Below are positions 24,425 through 34,500 of a stretch of DNA of 64,000 nucleotides, piece after piece (position 1 is the first letter of the stretch; each line of letters opens with the position of its first letter). The notes under the pieces are model-generated. The model saw only the letters and a list, made by a program, of their open reading frames with translations, was not told where the DNA came from and searched no databases. The translations under genes were made by a program, and so were the position numbers. The DNA is from CAZPHU01 sp964586285 (GTDB taxonomy: Bacteria; Fibrobacterota; Chitinivibrionia; Chitinivibrionales; CAYFVL01), in assembly GCA_964586285.1 (NCBI GenBank), contig CAZPHU010000007.1, forward strand, positions 1 through 64,000. The letters run 5' to 3'.

Positions 24425-26401
24425 ATGAGTGTATATAAAACCGCGAAACCTCTCGATGAGGTCATACTGATTGCTGATACTGATAAATCACTTCGTGTAT
24501 CAATTGCCCAGTTTCTCAAGAAGCAGGGGTACAAAACCGTAACAGCCGACACTTACGATAAAATCACGGCGGCCTGTAAGAAACACAGGCCTCAATTGGT
24601 GATAGCGGATGTGGGTATAACCGAATGTGAAGGTTTCACCGCACTGAGTATGAAAGATACACCACCTATATTACTTCTTACATCAAACGGCTCCGAAAAA
24701 GAAATGGTCCGTATTGTCGAGACTTGTAATAAAGGTGTTAATGACTTTCTGATCAAGCCCTTTCCTTTTGAAATCCTTCATGAAAAAATCCGCAGGGTAC
24801 TTAATCTGCCGGGGGCAGATCCGCAAAAGCAGCTCACCCACAAGTTGTCTCAACTTCATCGGTTTGGATTAGAAATTACAGCTACCGACAGCTTCGAAAA
24901 CATTCTTGATACAGTCCTAAATTCTTGTTTAAAAGCCGCAAATGCGGACTACGGGTATTTGGACCTTGTAGATACATCAAAAAACAAACTGGTAAGGGCT
25001 CGGACTGTGAAGACAGGCACCGGTAATGGTATTACCGTCGGAGAGTCACATTCCGGTAGTACAAACCCGGCTCAGTGGGTATTTCACCACAACAAATCAC
25101 TTCATCTTTCGGAGACGGATCAAAACTCGAAAAAATCGGTTTCTGATGAAATCAGTTCCGTGATTTCGGTGCCTTTGAAGGTGGCGCAGGAGATCATTGG
25201 TGTACTGACATTATATCGTAATAAACCCCAGCCCCGTTTCTCTTGCCTGGATATTAATACTATTGAAATTTTTGCGCTGCAGGCCGCAAGCGCGATGAGG
25301 AGCATTAACCGGTACGATTCTCTGACTCGTAAACTCGAGGAGCTGTCGCTAATAAGTGCATATTCCGAGAAGTTAATGGGATTGGTGGAAAAAAAAGACA
25401 TCATAAAGTGTCTGTTTGAAACCGTACGTAACCATTTCCCTTTTGATATGGTCGGCTTTCTCGTGGTTAAACGAAGGTTTCATCAATTTCTTTATTGGGC
25501 TCGGAAAAAAGTTCCTAATGGGAAAATCGTTGAAATTACTGCTGATGTAGTGGAAAAATACAACAGACAGACCAAACAGAAGCTGGTGGTCAAGAGGGTA
25601 TCTCCGCGTCTTTTTGTATCTCCAGATACAACAAATGAACATCTTGACGGTCTTTTTGAATTCTCACGAATACTCCCGGTTACTTGGGAAGATTATAATT
25701 TTGGGGCTGCTTTCTTTGCTTCTCATGAGAGAATTGAGGAAGAAAGCGGGGTTATTTCGTTTTTAACCAGTCTTATGAGTCAGACACGCATTGCATTAAC
25801 CAATGCTCGTTTGTATAACGACATGAAAGAAAACTACATCCGAACTATAAAGGCGCTGGCTATTGCCGTTGATGCCAAGGATACTTATACCCACGGTCAT
25901 TCCGAAAATGTTATGAATATCGCGGAGAGCATTGCCAGAGAATTGAGTAGTGATGAAAAATGGATCGGTGCGATCCGTGACGCCGGGTTGCTTCATGACA
26001 TCGGAAAGATCGGCATTCCAGGATACATTCTCAACAAACCGGGACCGTTAACCTATGAAGAATTTAACGGTATTATGAAAACCCATACAACACTTGGGGC
26101 AAATATCGTAAAAGATGTTCCCTTTCTGCAGGAACTATATTCGCTTATTCTCTACCACCACGAGCATTATGACGGTTCGGGTTACCCGGAAGGATTGGTG
26201 GGAGAGAATATTCCTCTGGGAGCCAGAATACTTCATGTGTCGGATGCTTTTGAGGCCATGACCTCAAACAGGCCTTATCGCGACAGTTTGGGTAAAAAGG
26301 AGGCGTTTAAGAGGCTTCACGAACAGAAAGGCAAACAGTTTGATCCCAGAATCGTTGAAATATTCGAGTCTGTTGCCGAGAAAAAAGGATGGATCGAATA
26401 G
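24425..26401 (+). CDS. Receiver-GAF-HD-GYP cyclic-di-GMP phosphodiesterase
   Basis: 658 residues from the ATG at 24425; an upstream TTG start would add 12 residues. Receiver domain ~8-130 with acceptor Asp in VIADVG. A GAF domain (~150-290) and a second GAF-like region (~300-460) follow. The HD-GYP domain occupies ~480-655: His524-Asp525 in LLHDIGKIGIP, HHEHYDGSGYP and the metal-site His in THTTLGA. All signature residues are present, so c-di-GMP hydrolysis is expected. No histidine kinase is adjacent; the hybrid kinase at 19113 is a candidate but unproven partner. Confidence 0.93.
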   Translation: MSVYKTAKPLDEVILIADTDKSLRVSIAQFLKKQGYKTVTADTYDKITAACKKHRPQLVIADVGITECEGFTALSMKDTPPILLLTSNGSEKEMVRIVETCNKGVNDFLIKPFPFEILHEKIRRVLNLPGADPQKQLTHKLSQLHRFGLEITATDSFENILDTVLNSCLKAANADYGYLDLVDTSKNKLVRARTVKTGTGNGITVGESHSGSTNPAQWVFHHNKSLHLSETDQNSKKSVSDEISSVISVPLKVAQEIIGVLTLYRNKPQPRFSCLDINTIEIFALQAASAMRSINRYDSLTRKLEELSLISAYSEKLMGLVEKKDIIKCLFETVRNHFPFDMVGFLVVKRRFHQFLYWARKKVPNGKIVEITADVVEKYNRQTKQKLVVKRVSPRLFVSPDTTNEHLDGLFEFSRILPVTWEDYNFGAAFFASHERIEEESGVISFLTSLMSQTRIALTNARLYNDMKENYIRTIKALAIAVDAKDTYTHGHSENVMNIAESIARELSSDEKWIGAIRDAGLLHDIGKIGIPGYILNKPGPLTYEEFNGIMKTHTTLGANIVKDVPFLQELYSLILYHHEHYDGSGYPEGLVGENIPLGARILHVSDAFEAMTSNRPYRDSLGKKEAFKRLHEQKGKQFDPRIVEIFESVAEKKGWIE

Positions 26402-26452
26402 ATTATCTTGTTTTCGGCAGTACAAACAGATTTACTACTGAAAGGAACGGAA

Positions 26453-27427
26453 ATGCATCGAATTTTGTCGATTTTAACCATTTCATTACTGATCGTTTCC
26501 TGTCAAAAGGCAGACGAGTCGAAAGCTGACAAAGCAATTCAGGTCAATGGTGAATGGATAAGTAAAAAACAGATTGATGAGGCATCGGTACTTCTTCGAC
26601 AAGAAATGCTTCGTTATAAACCCGAGCAGGCATTTGAAGGTGTGGACGAGTCGACCCGTAAAAATGCCGCGCGGCAGCTAATGGCCAATATTTTGATGTT
26701 GCAGGAGGCCGATCGGCGAGGTATTAAGATTGATGAGTCTCGTTTCGAAGAGGAATACAGCGGTTTCAAGGAACAGTTCGGAGATAAAGCGACATTTACC
26801 CGAATGTTAACCGAAAGCGGTATAACAGAAGAGGCAATGAAAAAGCAGCTTCGAAATGGGATGAAACTCGATTCGCTGATGAAAATACTTCTGAGTGATG
26901 TGGACACTGTCGGCATGGAAGCTGTTAGCGCGTACTACAATGAGAACAAGGGAATCTTTACCAGCCGGAAACAGGTCCATTCGGCCCAGATTGTTTTACT
27001 TTACGGAGAAGATACAACTGCCACTCACAAATCGCAGATGCTTGAAAAAGCAAAAGGGATAGTACAGCAATTGCGCAAAGGCGCCGATTTTGCATCTCTA
27101 GCCAAGCAATATTCTCAAGGTCCGTCGTCAAAAAACGGGGGAGATATCGGCTGGCTCAGTAAGGGAGATCTGAGAGAAGATATCGAAAACACGCTTTTTT
27201 CTCTTGAGGTCGGGGATATCAGCGGTCCCATCGTAACCGAATCCGGCATTCTTATTCTTAAGAATATCGAAGAAAAACAGGGAAAACAGAAGGAACAGAA
27301 AGAAGTCGAGGGGCGGATTCGGACCTTGTTGGAGATCAGAGAAAGAAATAAGATCGTGAGTAATTTTATCGACAGTCTCGTTCGAGAGGCTGATATCGTA
27401 TATGCGGATCCTAATTTCGAGCCATAG
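26453..27427 (+). CDS. Parvulin-type peptidyl-prolyl isomerase lipoprotein
   Basis: 324 residues from the ATG at 26453, chosen because AAAGGAACGG precedes it. It begins with a lipoprotein signal (LLIVSC). An N-terminal SurA/PrsA-like helical chaperone region (~25-170) is followed by the parvulin domain (~175-280) with the family signature RKGADFASLAKQYSQGPSS and GGDIGWLSKGDL. It would sit lipid-anchored in the envelope and help fold outer-membrane proteins, of which this window has many. It follows the HD-GYP gene by 51 nt and ends in a convergent terminator. Confidence 0.9.
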   Translation: MHRILSILTISLLIVSCQKADESKADKAIQVNGEWISKKQIDEASVLLRQEMLRYKPEQAFEGVDESTRKNAARQLMANILMLQEADRRGIKIDESRFEEEYSGFKEQFGDKATFTRMLTESGITEEAMKKQLRNGMKLDSLMKILLSDVDTVGMEAVSAYYNENKGIFTSRKQVHSAQIVLLYGEDTTATHKSQMLEKAKGIVQQLRKGADFASLAKQYSQGPSSKNGGDIGWLSKGDLREDIENTLFSLEVGDISGPIVTESGILILKNIEEKQGKQKEQKEVEGRIRTLLEIRERNKIVSNFIDSLVREADIVYADPNFEP

Positions 27428-27505
27428 AAACGCTTCCATAAGCAACGTGAATGATAAATCCAAATCGAGATAAATTCACGAGGGGCTCAAATTTGGGTAA
27501 TGCCA

Positions 27506-27542
27506 AGGCCGTTGAACTGGAAGTTTTGCGGCCTCTATTTTT
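27506..27542 (+). terminator. Terminator between convergent genes
   Basis: AGGCCG (27506-27511) pairs with CGGCCT (27529-27534), followed by CTATTTTT. The T-run overlaps the stop of the minus-strand gene. It mainly serves the foldase gene on the plus strand. Confidence 0.5.
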
Positions 27543-27966
27543 CGCTTTCGAGTCTGTGTCTGCCGTATTTTAATTTAAGATCGTGGAGCAGATATTCATC
27601 TCCTTGAGGTCGCATACCGGCTTGAAAGAGTGTATCGAGAGTTTCTAGTTGTTCTACAGTCTTTGCCAGCTCCTTTTGATTTCCAGTAAATACTTCCGAC
27701 AGACTTTGGCGGGTCCGGGAATCTTTCTCTGCCTTATTCACCAGTCGAATACCATAAGGGCCCGCGAATTGTTTGAATGCATAAGCATGTTTGCGGAAAT
27801 TTTTCTCGCGTACCATGGCTTTATACCTGGATTCACAAATGGCCCAAAGTAAACGAGTCGCCAGTGCGACAAGGACCCAAGCCCACCATCTTCTCCCAAA
27901 GGCATAAAAAGCTAATGCACCTACGGCAACTGAGAAATAAAAGCGGTAAATTTTGATAAAAGCCAC
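27535..27966 (-). CDS. Small membrane protein, unknown
   Basis: 143 residues. A hydrophobic N-terminal half (~10-45, possibly two helices with GRRWWAW between them) anchors it, followed by a basic helical cytoplasmic part rich in Lys, Arg and Glu. No family is recognised. It starts 3 nt after the end of the 72-residue gene, so the three genes 28204, 27970 and 27535 form one operon. Confidence 0.6.
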   Translation of the reverse strand: MAFIKIYRFYFSVAVGALAFYAFGRRWWAWVLVALATRLLWAICESRYKAMVREKNFRKHAYAFKQFAGPYGIRLVNKAEKDSRTRQSLSEVFTGNQKELAKTVEQLETLDTLFQAGMRPQGDEYLLHDLKLKYGRHRLESEK

Positions 27967-27969
27967 TGT

Positions 27970-28188
27970 CTAATTATCTCGCATCATTAAACGAATGGTT
28001 TCGGCAATCAGTTTTGCGGCTTTGGAGCTTATTTGCCTGGATGACCTTTTGGATGTTAAATCTTTTTTAAAATCCCCTGTCCCGGTATGCTTTATGCCCT
28101 GCCTATTTTCTTTAAGTTTTTTTCTTAGGAGTTGTATCTTGGAACGACGGTAACCATCAGGTGTTAAAAACTGTGGATTTTCGTACAT
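27970..28188 (-). CDS. Small basic protein, unknown
   Basis: 72 residues, strongly basic, mostly helical (RRSKIQLLRKKLKENRQG near the start; SKAAKLIAETIRLMMRDN at the end) with a flexible middle. No motif or family is recognised. It is in tight contact with both neighbours (15 nt and 3 nt), which supports it as a real gene. Confidence 0.5.
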   Translation of the reverse strand: MYENPQFLTPDGYRRSKIQLLRKKLKENRQGIKHTGTGDFKKDLTSKRSSRQISSKAAKLIAETIRLMMRDN

Positions 28189-28203
28189 GTTACGCCCGCT
28201 TTG

Positions 28204-28713
28204 TTATGCTTTGAATTCTCTATCCAAAATCTCATTTATGAATCGATCAAGAGATACCGGATAGTAATTATACTCGGGACAGTAGATAAGAGCCGTAGTT
28301 ATGTTTTCTTGCATGGAAAGCTTGTCTCCAATCTCACTGAGGTAGTGCTCCGCGTCCTTATCCACATGATTAATGGTAAGATAATCGTTTTCAACTTTCA
28401 AGTTTCTTCTTTTGCTGTACGCAAATGAAAACAACCGACCCTGCAGTTCACTGTCAAAGGTCTCCGGATCGAAAACATCCCCAAATGTTTCGCCCATACT
28501 GGAAGGAGAAATAATAAATTTAGGTGAAACGTTAATTTTCCCCTTTAACTCCAGGCATTTTGATGTGTCCTGATCATCGGGAGCAACAAGTATGTAAGAC
28601 AACTGATGATAGCCGCTTACAATTCCGGTAATAGGCTTTCGCAAAACATCGGTTCGGTTGAAAATGCTTTGAATATGGTCGTTCGAATTAGATTCATTGA
28701 AAAAAGAAGACAT
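28204..28713 (-). CDS. Unknown protein, first gene of a three-gene operon
   Basis: 169 residues, mixed alpha/beta, soluble, no signal peptide or membrane segment. Segments such as YHQLSYILVAPDDQD and ALIYCPEYNYYPVSLDRFI suggest a compact enzyme-like or regulatory fold, but no family is recognised. An AGGAGG (28729-28734 on the complement) lies 15 nt before the ATG, an unusually long spacing. No alternative start lies closer. Confidence 0.6.
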   Translation of the reverse strand: MSSFFNESNSNDHIQSIFNRTDVLRKPITGIVSGYHQLSYILVAPDDQDTSKCLELKGKINVSPKFIISPSSMGETFGDVFDPETFDSELQGRLFSFAYSKRRNLKVENDYLTINHVDKDAEHYLSEIGDKLSMQENITTALIYCPEYNYYPVSLDRFINEILDREFKA

Positions 28714-29050
28714 AGGCGAAAAATAATACCTCCTACAAATTTATGCCACTTAATTACGTTTCTAATTGACGGAAATGAATGAAATCACCTTGAAGATTCG
28801 GGTGATAACCCGTTTACCGTAGAAGTTTGCTTGGCGAATAGTGCGTTTCTTTTAGATTCTTTTGCATTTTTTACGTTGAATCATACATTTTTATAATGCT
28901 GAACTTGGTGGATATTTCTAAATATTTCCGTGCACGGGCGCTAACCGCCAAAACAAGCATCCAACGAATACCAAGAGTTTCTCGAATGAAAACCTTCCTT
29001 TTTACCTGATAAGCCGTCATGCATTCCGCGAATCATTCAGAAGGCTTGAC
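28714..29050. other. Divergent regulatory region
   Basis: 337 bp between the unknown operon and the efflux operon. It contains the plus-strand promoter at 28870-28897 and a ~150-nt leader for the efflux genes. No riboswitch or clear operator was recognised. Confidence 0.5.
28870..28897 (+). promoter_or_regulatory. Promoter of the RND efflux operon
   Basis: TTTACG (28870-28875), 16 nt, TATAAT (28892-28897). The -10 is perfect and the -35 matches four of six. Transcription would start near 28904, leaving a long 5' leader. Confidence 0.5.
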
Positions 29051-30487
29051 ATGAAAATTCCATCTATGCTTCCAATAATTATTTCGTTTTTAATGTGTAG
29101 TGCCGTTTTAGAGGCAAAAAGCTATACTTTGGACCAACTGATTGTAATCGGGCACAAAACATCGCCGGAAATCAAACAGATCAGAAAAGAGATGGAGAAG
29201 GTAAATGCCCAAATAGACGAAGCTTATGGGCGAGCTATGCCGTCCATTTCCGTATCCGCCAACTACCAGTATGTGCCACAGAGTTTTGATGCCATGACAG
29301 CAGGTCTGGGCCAACTGGGAAGCGACGGCATTTCCATGGAAAGAGCGCTATCTTCGCAAGTAGATGCTGAACCGGGTGCTCTGGCGCTCTCACGTATACT
29401 CGATCAGTCTATATTGAATATCACTAATATGCAGACTCCAAAACAAATGGCCAATATCGGTATTTCCCTTCAACAACCCTTGTTTGCTCAGGGGAAAGTC
29501 ACCACTGGCCTAAAAATCGCAAAATCTACACAGCGCTCCCTGGTCTGTAAGATGCAGGATGCCGAGCAGCGTTGCAACGCTCAAATTACCCGACTTTTTT
29601 ATAATACTCTGCTCGCTGGTGAAAATGTAAAGGTGCAGAATGAAGCCGAAAAGATCGCACGGGAAACGCATCGACTTGCGATTATTCGACATGCACTTGG
29701 AAGTGGTTCGGAGCTGGATACTCTGAGTTCACAACTTCGTTTGCAACAGATTCAAATCGAAGCGGAAAATGCTCAAAGCGATTATCGTATGGCGGTTGAG
29801 TCGCTTATCGAATGGACCGGGATAAAGGATGATCCCGATTCCGTTAGGCTATCCGGGAATTTTCCGAAGGGGGAATATGTTATATCGCTTGATGAAGCGT
29901 TGGTCCGCATGGAAAGAGACAACAAAGAGCTTGGCCGGCTGCAAAGCGGTGAACAGATTCACGAACATCTCCTAACCATGAGCAAAACAGATTTTCTTCC
30001 AAAGGTATATGCCGGAGCCGCGTTGGGGAAGGTGGCTTTGTTCGATAGGCAATACCCAATTTCATGGCATGACGATCAGAAGGTTTCCGCGGGTATACAA
30101 ATGGATTTATTCACAGGTGTGCAAAGACTCAACAGGGTGCGGCAGGCTCGTGCCGATCTGGAGAGGTTTCGCATTAACCGCAAGGACGTCATAAGCAAAC
30201 TAAGCCTGGCGGTTAAAAGCACTCACAAGAAGATGCTTCTTGCGCGTAAGCAGGTGAACCGGACAGAATCAATGATTGCCCTTGCCCAAAAGGGGCATGA
30301 AATCGCGAAAAGGGCTTACGAGGTTGGGCAAAAAACTCTGGTTGAGTTGCAGAATGCCGAATTGCAATTGATGCAGTCGCGAATGGGACATAATGCCGCG
30401 CGACTGAATTTTTATATGGCGGTAATAGATCTTCGTTTGCTTATGGGAGATTTCAATGCAGATTATCGGCAAAGTATTTTGGATTGA
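29051..30487 (+). CDS. TolC-family outer-membrane efflux protein
   Basis: 478 residues with a signal peptide (ISFLMCSAVLEAK). It has the two-fold OEP repeat of TolC-type proteins: long coiled helices with strand pairs such as MPSISVSANYQY and IGISLQQPLFAQG in repeat one, and the helical RRHLALSG-like and YEVGQKTLVELQNAELQL segment in repeat two. It forms the outer-membrane tunnel for the adaptor and RND pump genes that follow at 15 and 51 nt. Weak ribosome site (AGAAGG). Confidence 0.93.
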   Translation: MKIPSMLPIIISFLMCSAVLEAKSYTLDQLIVIGHKTSPEIKQIRKEMEKVNAQIDEAYGRAMPSISVSANYQYVPQSFDAMTAGLGQLGSDGISMERALSSQVDAEPGALALSRILDQSILNITNMQTPKQMANIGISLQQPLFAQGKVTTGLKIAKSTQRSLVCKMQDAEQRCNAQITRLFYNTLLAGENVKVQNEAEKIARETHRLAIIRHALGSGSELDTLSSQLRLQQIQIEAENAQSDYRMAVESLIEWTGIKDDPDSVRLSGNFPKGEYVISLDEALVRMERDNKELGRLQSGEQIHEHLLTMSKTDFLPKVYAGAALGKVALFDRQYPISWHDDQKVSAGIQMDLFTGVQRLNRVRQARADLERFRINRKDVISKLSLAVKSTHKKMLLARKQVNRTESMIALAQKGHEIAKRAYEVGQKTLVELQNAELQLMQSRMGHNAARLNFYMAVIDLRLLMGDFNADYRQSILD

Positions 30488-30502
30488 GAAAGCAGGGAGG
30501 AT

Positions 30503-31525
30503 ATGCTGAGAGATATGTTCATAACTGGTTGCATGCTTTTGCTCATACACGCAGGCTGCAAACAAAATGAATTAGAGCAGACTAAAAGCATAACGGAGCT
30601 ACAGGAAGAAAACGGTTATCCCGTAAGAATTCAGAGAGCCGCGGTCGATGAGCTTTTCAGGATGGACAGGCAGGGTGGTGTCGTAAAGGGGGTATACCAG
30701 ACAACGGTTAGCGTGGGAGTGTCGGGCACGATTTCTTCCTTGAAGGTTGAAACGGGCAGCAGTGTTCGAGCCGGCGGCACATTAGCCACTGTCGATCCCG
30801 ACGGAGCTTCTCCCTACCTGCTTGCCAAGACTGAGTTTGAAAATGCAAAGAAGAGTTACGAACGGATACAGGCACTAGAGAAAGCTGGAGGAGTTTCCCA
30901 AGATGTGCTGGATCAGATAGAGGCCAGGTACGATGTTGCGGCAGAAAACCTGAGCGCGGCGCGCAAAACCGTAAACATAACAGCTCCCTTCTCAGGGGTC
31001 GTTCTTGATGTTATGGAAAGGTTGAACAGCAAAGTTGGGCCGGGTACGATGATCGCAAAAATCGCAAAGGTCGATGAGGTCGCGGTTGAGTTATCTGTTA
31101 ACGAGGCAGTTATCAATGAATATTCCGAAGGGCAAAACGCCTTTGTCATTTTGGATGATGATACTCTCTGGGGGGAGGTCTCGAAGATTGGAGCCGGGGC
31201 AAACGAGCATACACATGCATTCCCGGTGACAGTATCCTTTAACAACCATAAAAGGCTCCTGAAGCCCGGAACGTTTGTTACTGTCGGGGTCATTACCGCT
31301 CAAAAACAGGCGATGATATTACCGATGGATATAATACAAATGGATGATAATGGGGCTTTTGTTTTTCGTGTATCTGACGGCAAGGCTCATTACGTTCCCA
31401 TCAAATTGGGAATTCGGGGCGATAACGGTTATGAGATTACCAGCGGAATAAAAGAGGGCGATTTGATAGTATTACAAGGCGCGGGCCTGCTTAATGATGG
31501 TGTCAAAATACGAATCGTTGATTGA
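30503..31525 (+). CDS. RND efflux periplasmic adaptor (membrane fusion lipoprotein)
   Basis: 340 residues. The lipobox IHAGC at ~20 anchors it to the inner membrane. The biotinyl-lipoyl-like domain is split by a coiled hairpin: VSVGVSGTISSLKVETGSSV before and NITAPFSGVVLDVMERL after, with the hairpin at ~95-155. Beta-barrel and membrane-proximal domains follow (FVILDD, KPGTFVTVGV, MILPMD). It links the pump to the TolC-type tunnel. GGGAGG precedes the start by 3 nt, close but usable. Confidence 0.93.
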   Translation: MLRDMFITGCMLLLIHAGCKQNELEQTKSITELQEENGYPVRIQRAAVDELFRMDRQGGVVKGVYQTTVSVGVSGTISSLKVETGSSVRAGGTLATVDPDGASPYLLAKTEFENAKKSYERIQALEKAGGVSQDVLDQIEARYDVAAENLSAARKTVNITAPFSGVVLDVMERLNSKVGPGTMIAKIAKVDEVAVELSVNEAVINEYSEGQNAFVILDDDTLWGEVSKIGAGANEHTHAFPVTVSFNNHKRLLKPGTFVTVGVITAQKQAMILPMDIIQMDDNGAFVFRVSDGKAHYVPIKLGIRGDNGYEITSGIKEGDLIVLQGAGLLNDGVKIRIVD

Positions 31526-31576
31526 ATATTGCCCGGCATTAATTGGCGGCATTTTTTTGGGAAACAGGATTAAACC

Positions 31577-34500
31577 ATGGTATTAGCACATACGAGTATA
31601 CGTAAGCCACTTTCCATTATAATGGTAATTTTGGCTCTTGTGCTTTTTGGTTTGTACAGTTTTATGCGGTTACCGGTCGATCTGATGCCTGAGATGGACC
31701 TGCCGTATGTTACTGTGCAGGCGATCTATCCGGGTGCCGGTCCCCAAGAGATCGAAACATCGGTAATTAAGCCTGTAGAAGAGCAGATGACCACGATTGC
31801 CGGTTTGAAGAATATAACCTCCTACTGCATGGAGGGGCTTGGGTATGTGGTGCTTGAATTTGATATGGCAATTGAGGCCGATTTCGCAGCTATAGAAGTT
31901 AAGGATAAAATTGACGCGATTCTATATCAGTTGCCAAACGATCTGGAACGGCCTGTCATCCAGAAATTTGATCCCGGTGACGAACCGGTCATGAGGGTGG
32001 CTCTTATTGGGCCGGCATCCCCCGAGCGCCTTCGGGAACTGGCCGAGCAGGACATAAAAGAGCGCCTCGTGAGGATAGCCGGGGTAGCAAATATCGAAAT
32101 CCAGGGTGGACGTGAACGGGAAATCCAAATAAATCTGAGCAAAGAGAAAATGGATGCCCATAACTTATCCATTTTCCAGATTTATCCTCTGATTGGGGCT
32201 CAGAGCGCAAACTTTCCGGCGGGGCAGATCACAGGCGCTTTTCGCGAATACACCGTCAGGGTACAGGGGGAGTTCACATCGGTTGAAGATATCGCTAATA
32301 TTTCGATTCCCGTGATGAAAATGGGCAGAGAACCGGTGCAGTATAACATACTGCTGTCGGATATCGCCGAGGTTACCGATTCGTATGCAGAAGTTCGGGA
32401 GAAGGCACGTTTTGATGCGCGGGAGGCCGTTAACCTTTCTATTCAGAAGCGCCCCGATGCAAATACGGTCGAAGTGGCGAAAAGCATAATGAATCAAGTT
32501 ACCGCCATTAATCATGAATTGGCGGAGGGCTTTGAGCTTCAAATCGCCCAGGACCGCTCCGCTTTCATTCGCGATTCTGTGAATGATACATACAGCAGTA
32601 TGGCCTTGGGGATCATACTAACATCACTGATACTTCTTTTGTTTCTTTATGACTGGAAGTTGATGCTTATTGCAGCGATTACAATGCCGGCATCTGTAAT
32701 AATAGCGCTCACCGCAATGGATGCATCGGGATTTTCGCTGAATATTGTTACTTTGATGGCTTTGAGCATTTCGGTGGGAATTCTGGTTACGAATGCCATC
32801 ATTGTGCTTGAAAACATAGTACGTGTTCGAAATACCGGCGTCTCTGTTCAACAGGCAGCCGAGAAGGGCACGAGCGAAATTGCGGTTGCCGTTTTGGCGT
32901 CGGCTTTGACCAATCTGGCGGTCTTTATACCAGTTGCAACAACCGGAGGCATTACGGGCAGCGTTTTTAAATCTCTGGGTCTGACTATCGTCTTTGCCAC
33001 CGTTGCTTCTCTGTTACTATCCTTCACCCTTACTCCGCTTATGGCATCAAAGATGCTTTCGGCTCGAAACACTCAAACCGGCAAAGATCATATTATAGAG
33101 CGGTTTATGAAGAGGCTGGTGGAGGCTTACGGGCAAGTTCTGCATTCAATTGTTTACAGCAGAATCCAAATCTCGGTAGTAATATTAGTAACTGTTGTTT
33201 TGTTTGGTACTTCTCTATTTGTAATTGCACCTCGAATCGGCAGTGAGTTTATGGCTCAAGGTGATCAGGGATATATGACCATAGATGTCGAGCTGCCCCC
33301 CGGAACTCCGTTGCATCAGACCGACACGATTATGTCCATAATCGAAAAAAGGGTGCGAGAGTTGCCTGAAGTAGAGGCGATAGTTACGTCGATTGGAGGA
33401 AGCGGTGTAAACACTGGAGTATATTTCGGGCAGATAATCGCGCGACTTGTTGACGGCTCCAAAAGGAAGAGATCCACCGATGAGGTTATCGCAGCTTTTC
33501 GGCCTAGTTTGATTGATCTGCCCGATGCGCGAATATTCGTATATCCCATGAAAACAATGGGCGGACCAGGGGAGGCGGATATACAGGTCGAAGTATCCGG
33601 AGCTGATCTTAACACTGTGCTTGCCCTGACTGATTCCGTAAGAGCTAAGATGAAAAATGTTGGGGGACTTACCGATATAAAATTATCCTGGAAGGGGCCC
33701 AAACCGGAAATTCAAATAATTCCCGATCGTAGGCGTCTGGAACATTACGGCCTTAGTCCAAATACTGCCGCTGCTCTCACAGTTGAGGCATTAGGCGGTT
33801 TGATGCGTTTCTCCATGACCGGTCACGATGAAGCATTGTTTCGGGAGGGTAATGAAGATTACCCGATTAGAGTACAACTTTCTCACAGGGACCGCAACAC
33901 GATACAAGAGATTGAAAATCTGACTGTTCCCACCAGGCTGGGAATGGTTCCCGTCAAATCTCTGGCAAAAGTTACATTCGCCGACGGCGCAGCCTCGATC
34001 ACCAGGAAAAACCGACAACGCATGGTATCGGTCATGGCAAATGTATCGCAAGGATCAACCGGAGGGAAAGTTTCGCAACTTGATAAATCGTTTCAATCGA
34101 TAAACCTTGAATCTGGCTATTCCGTTGGATTCGGCGGGGATCAGGATATGATGCGAGAATCCAATCAGCAGCTGATCATAGCGGGACTTCTGGCAATCAT
34201 TCTAACTTACATGGTTCTCGCTGGGATTTTGGAATCGCTGCTTATGGCGTTGGTGATATGGCTTACCCTCCCGCTTGGACTTATTGGTGTGGTCTGGGCA
34301 CTGTTTCTGACCGGCAACACTTTCAGTATGATATCCAATATGTCCATTATCATGCTTATAGGAATCGTTGTAAATAATGCTATACTGCTCATAGACTATG
34401 CGCGCCAACTTCGGGCCGAAAGGGGATTATCTTCTCGAGACGCAATTGTCGAGGCCGGTAAGACCAAGTTGAAGGCAATTATTATGATGAATCTGGCAAT

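Noticed and set aside
28358..28366. TTATCCACA, a perfect DnaA box
   Set aside because: Single copy inside a coding region with no cluster, AT-rich unwinding region or dnaA/dnaN neighbours, so not an origin.
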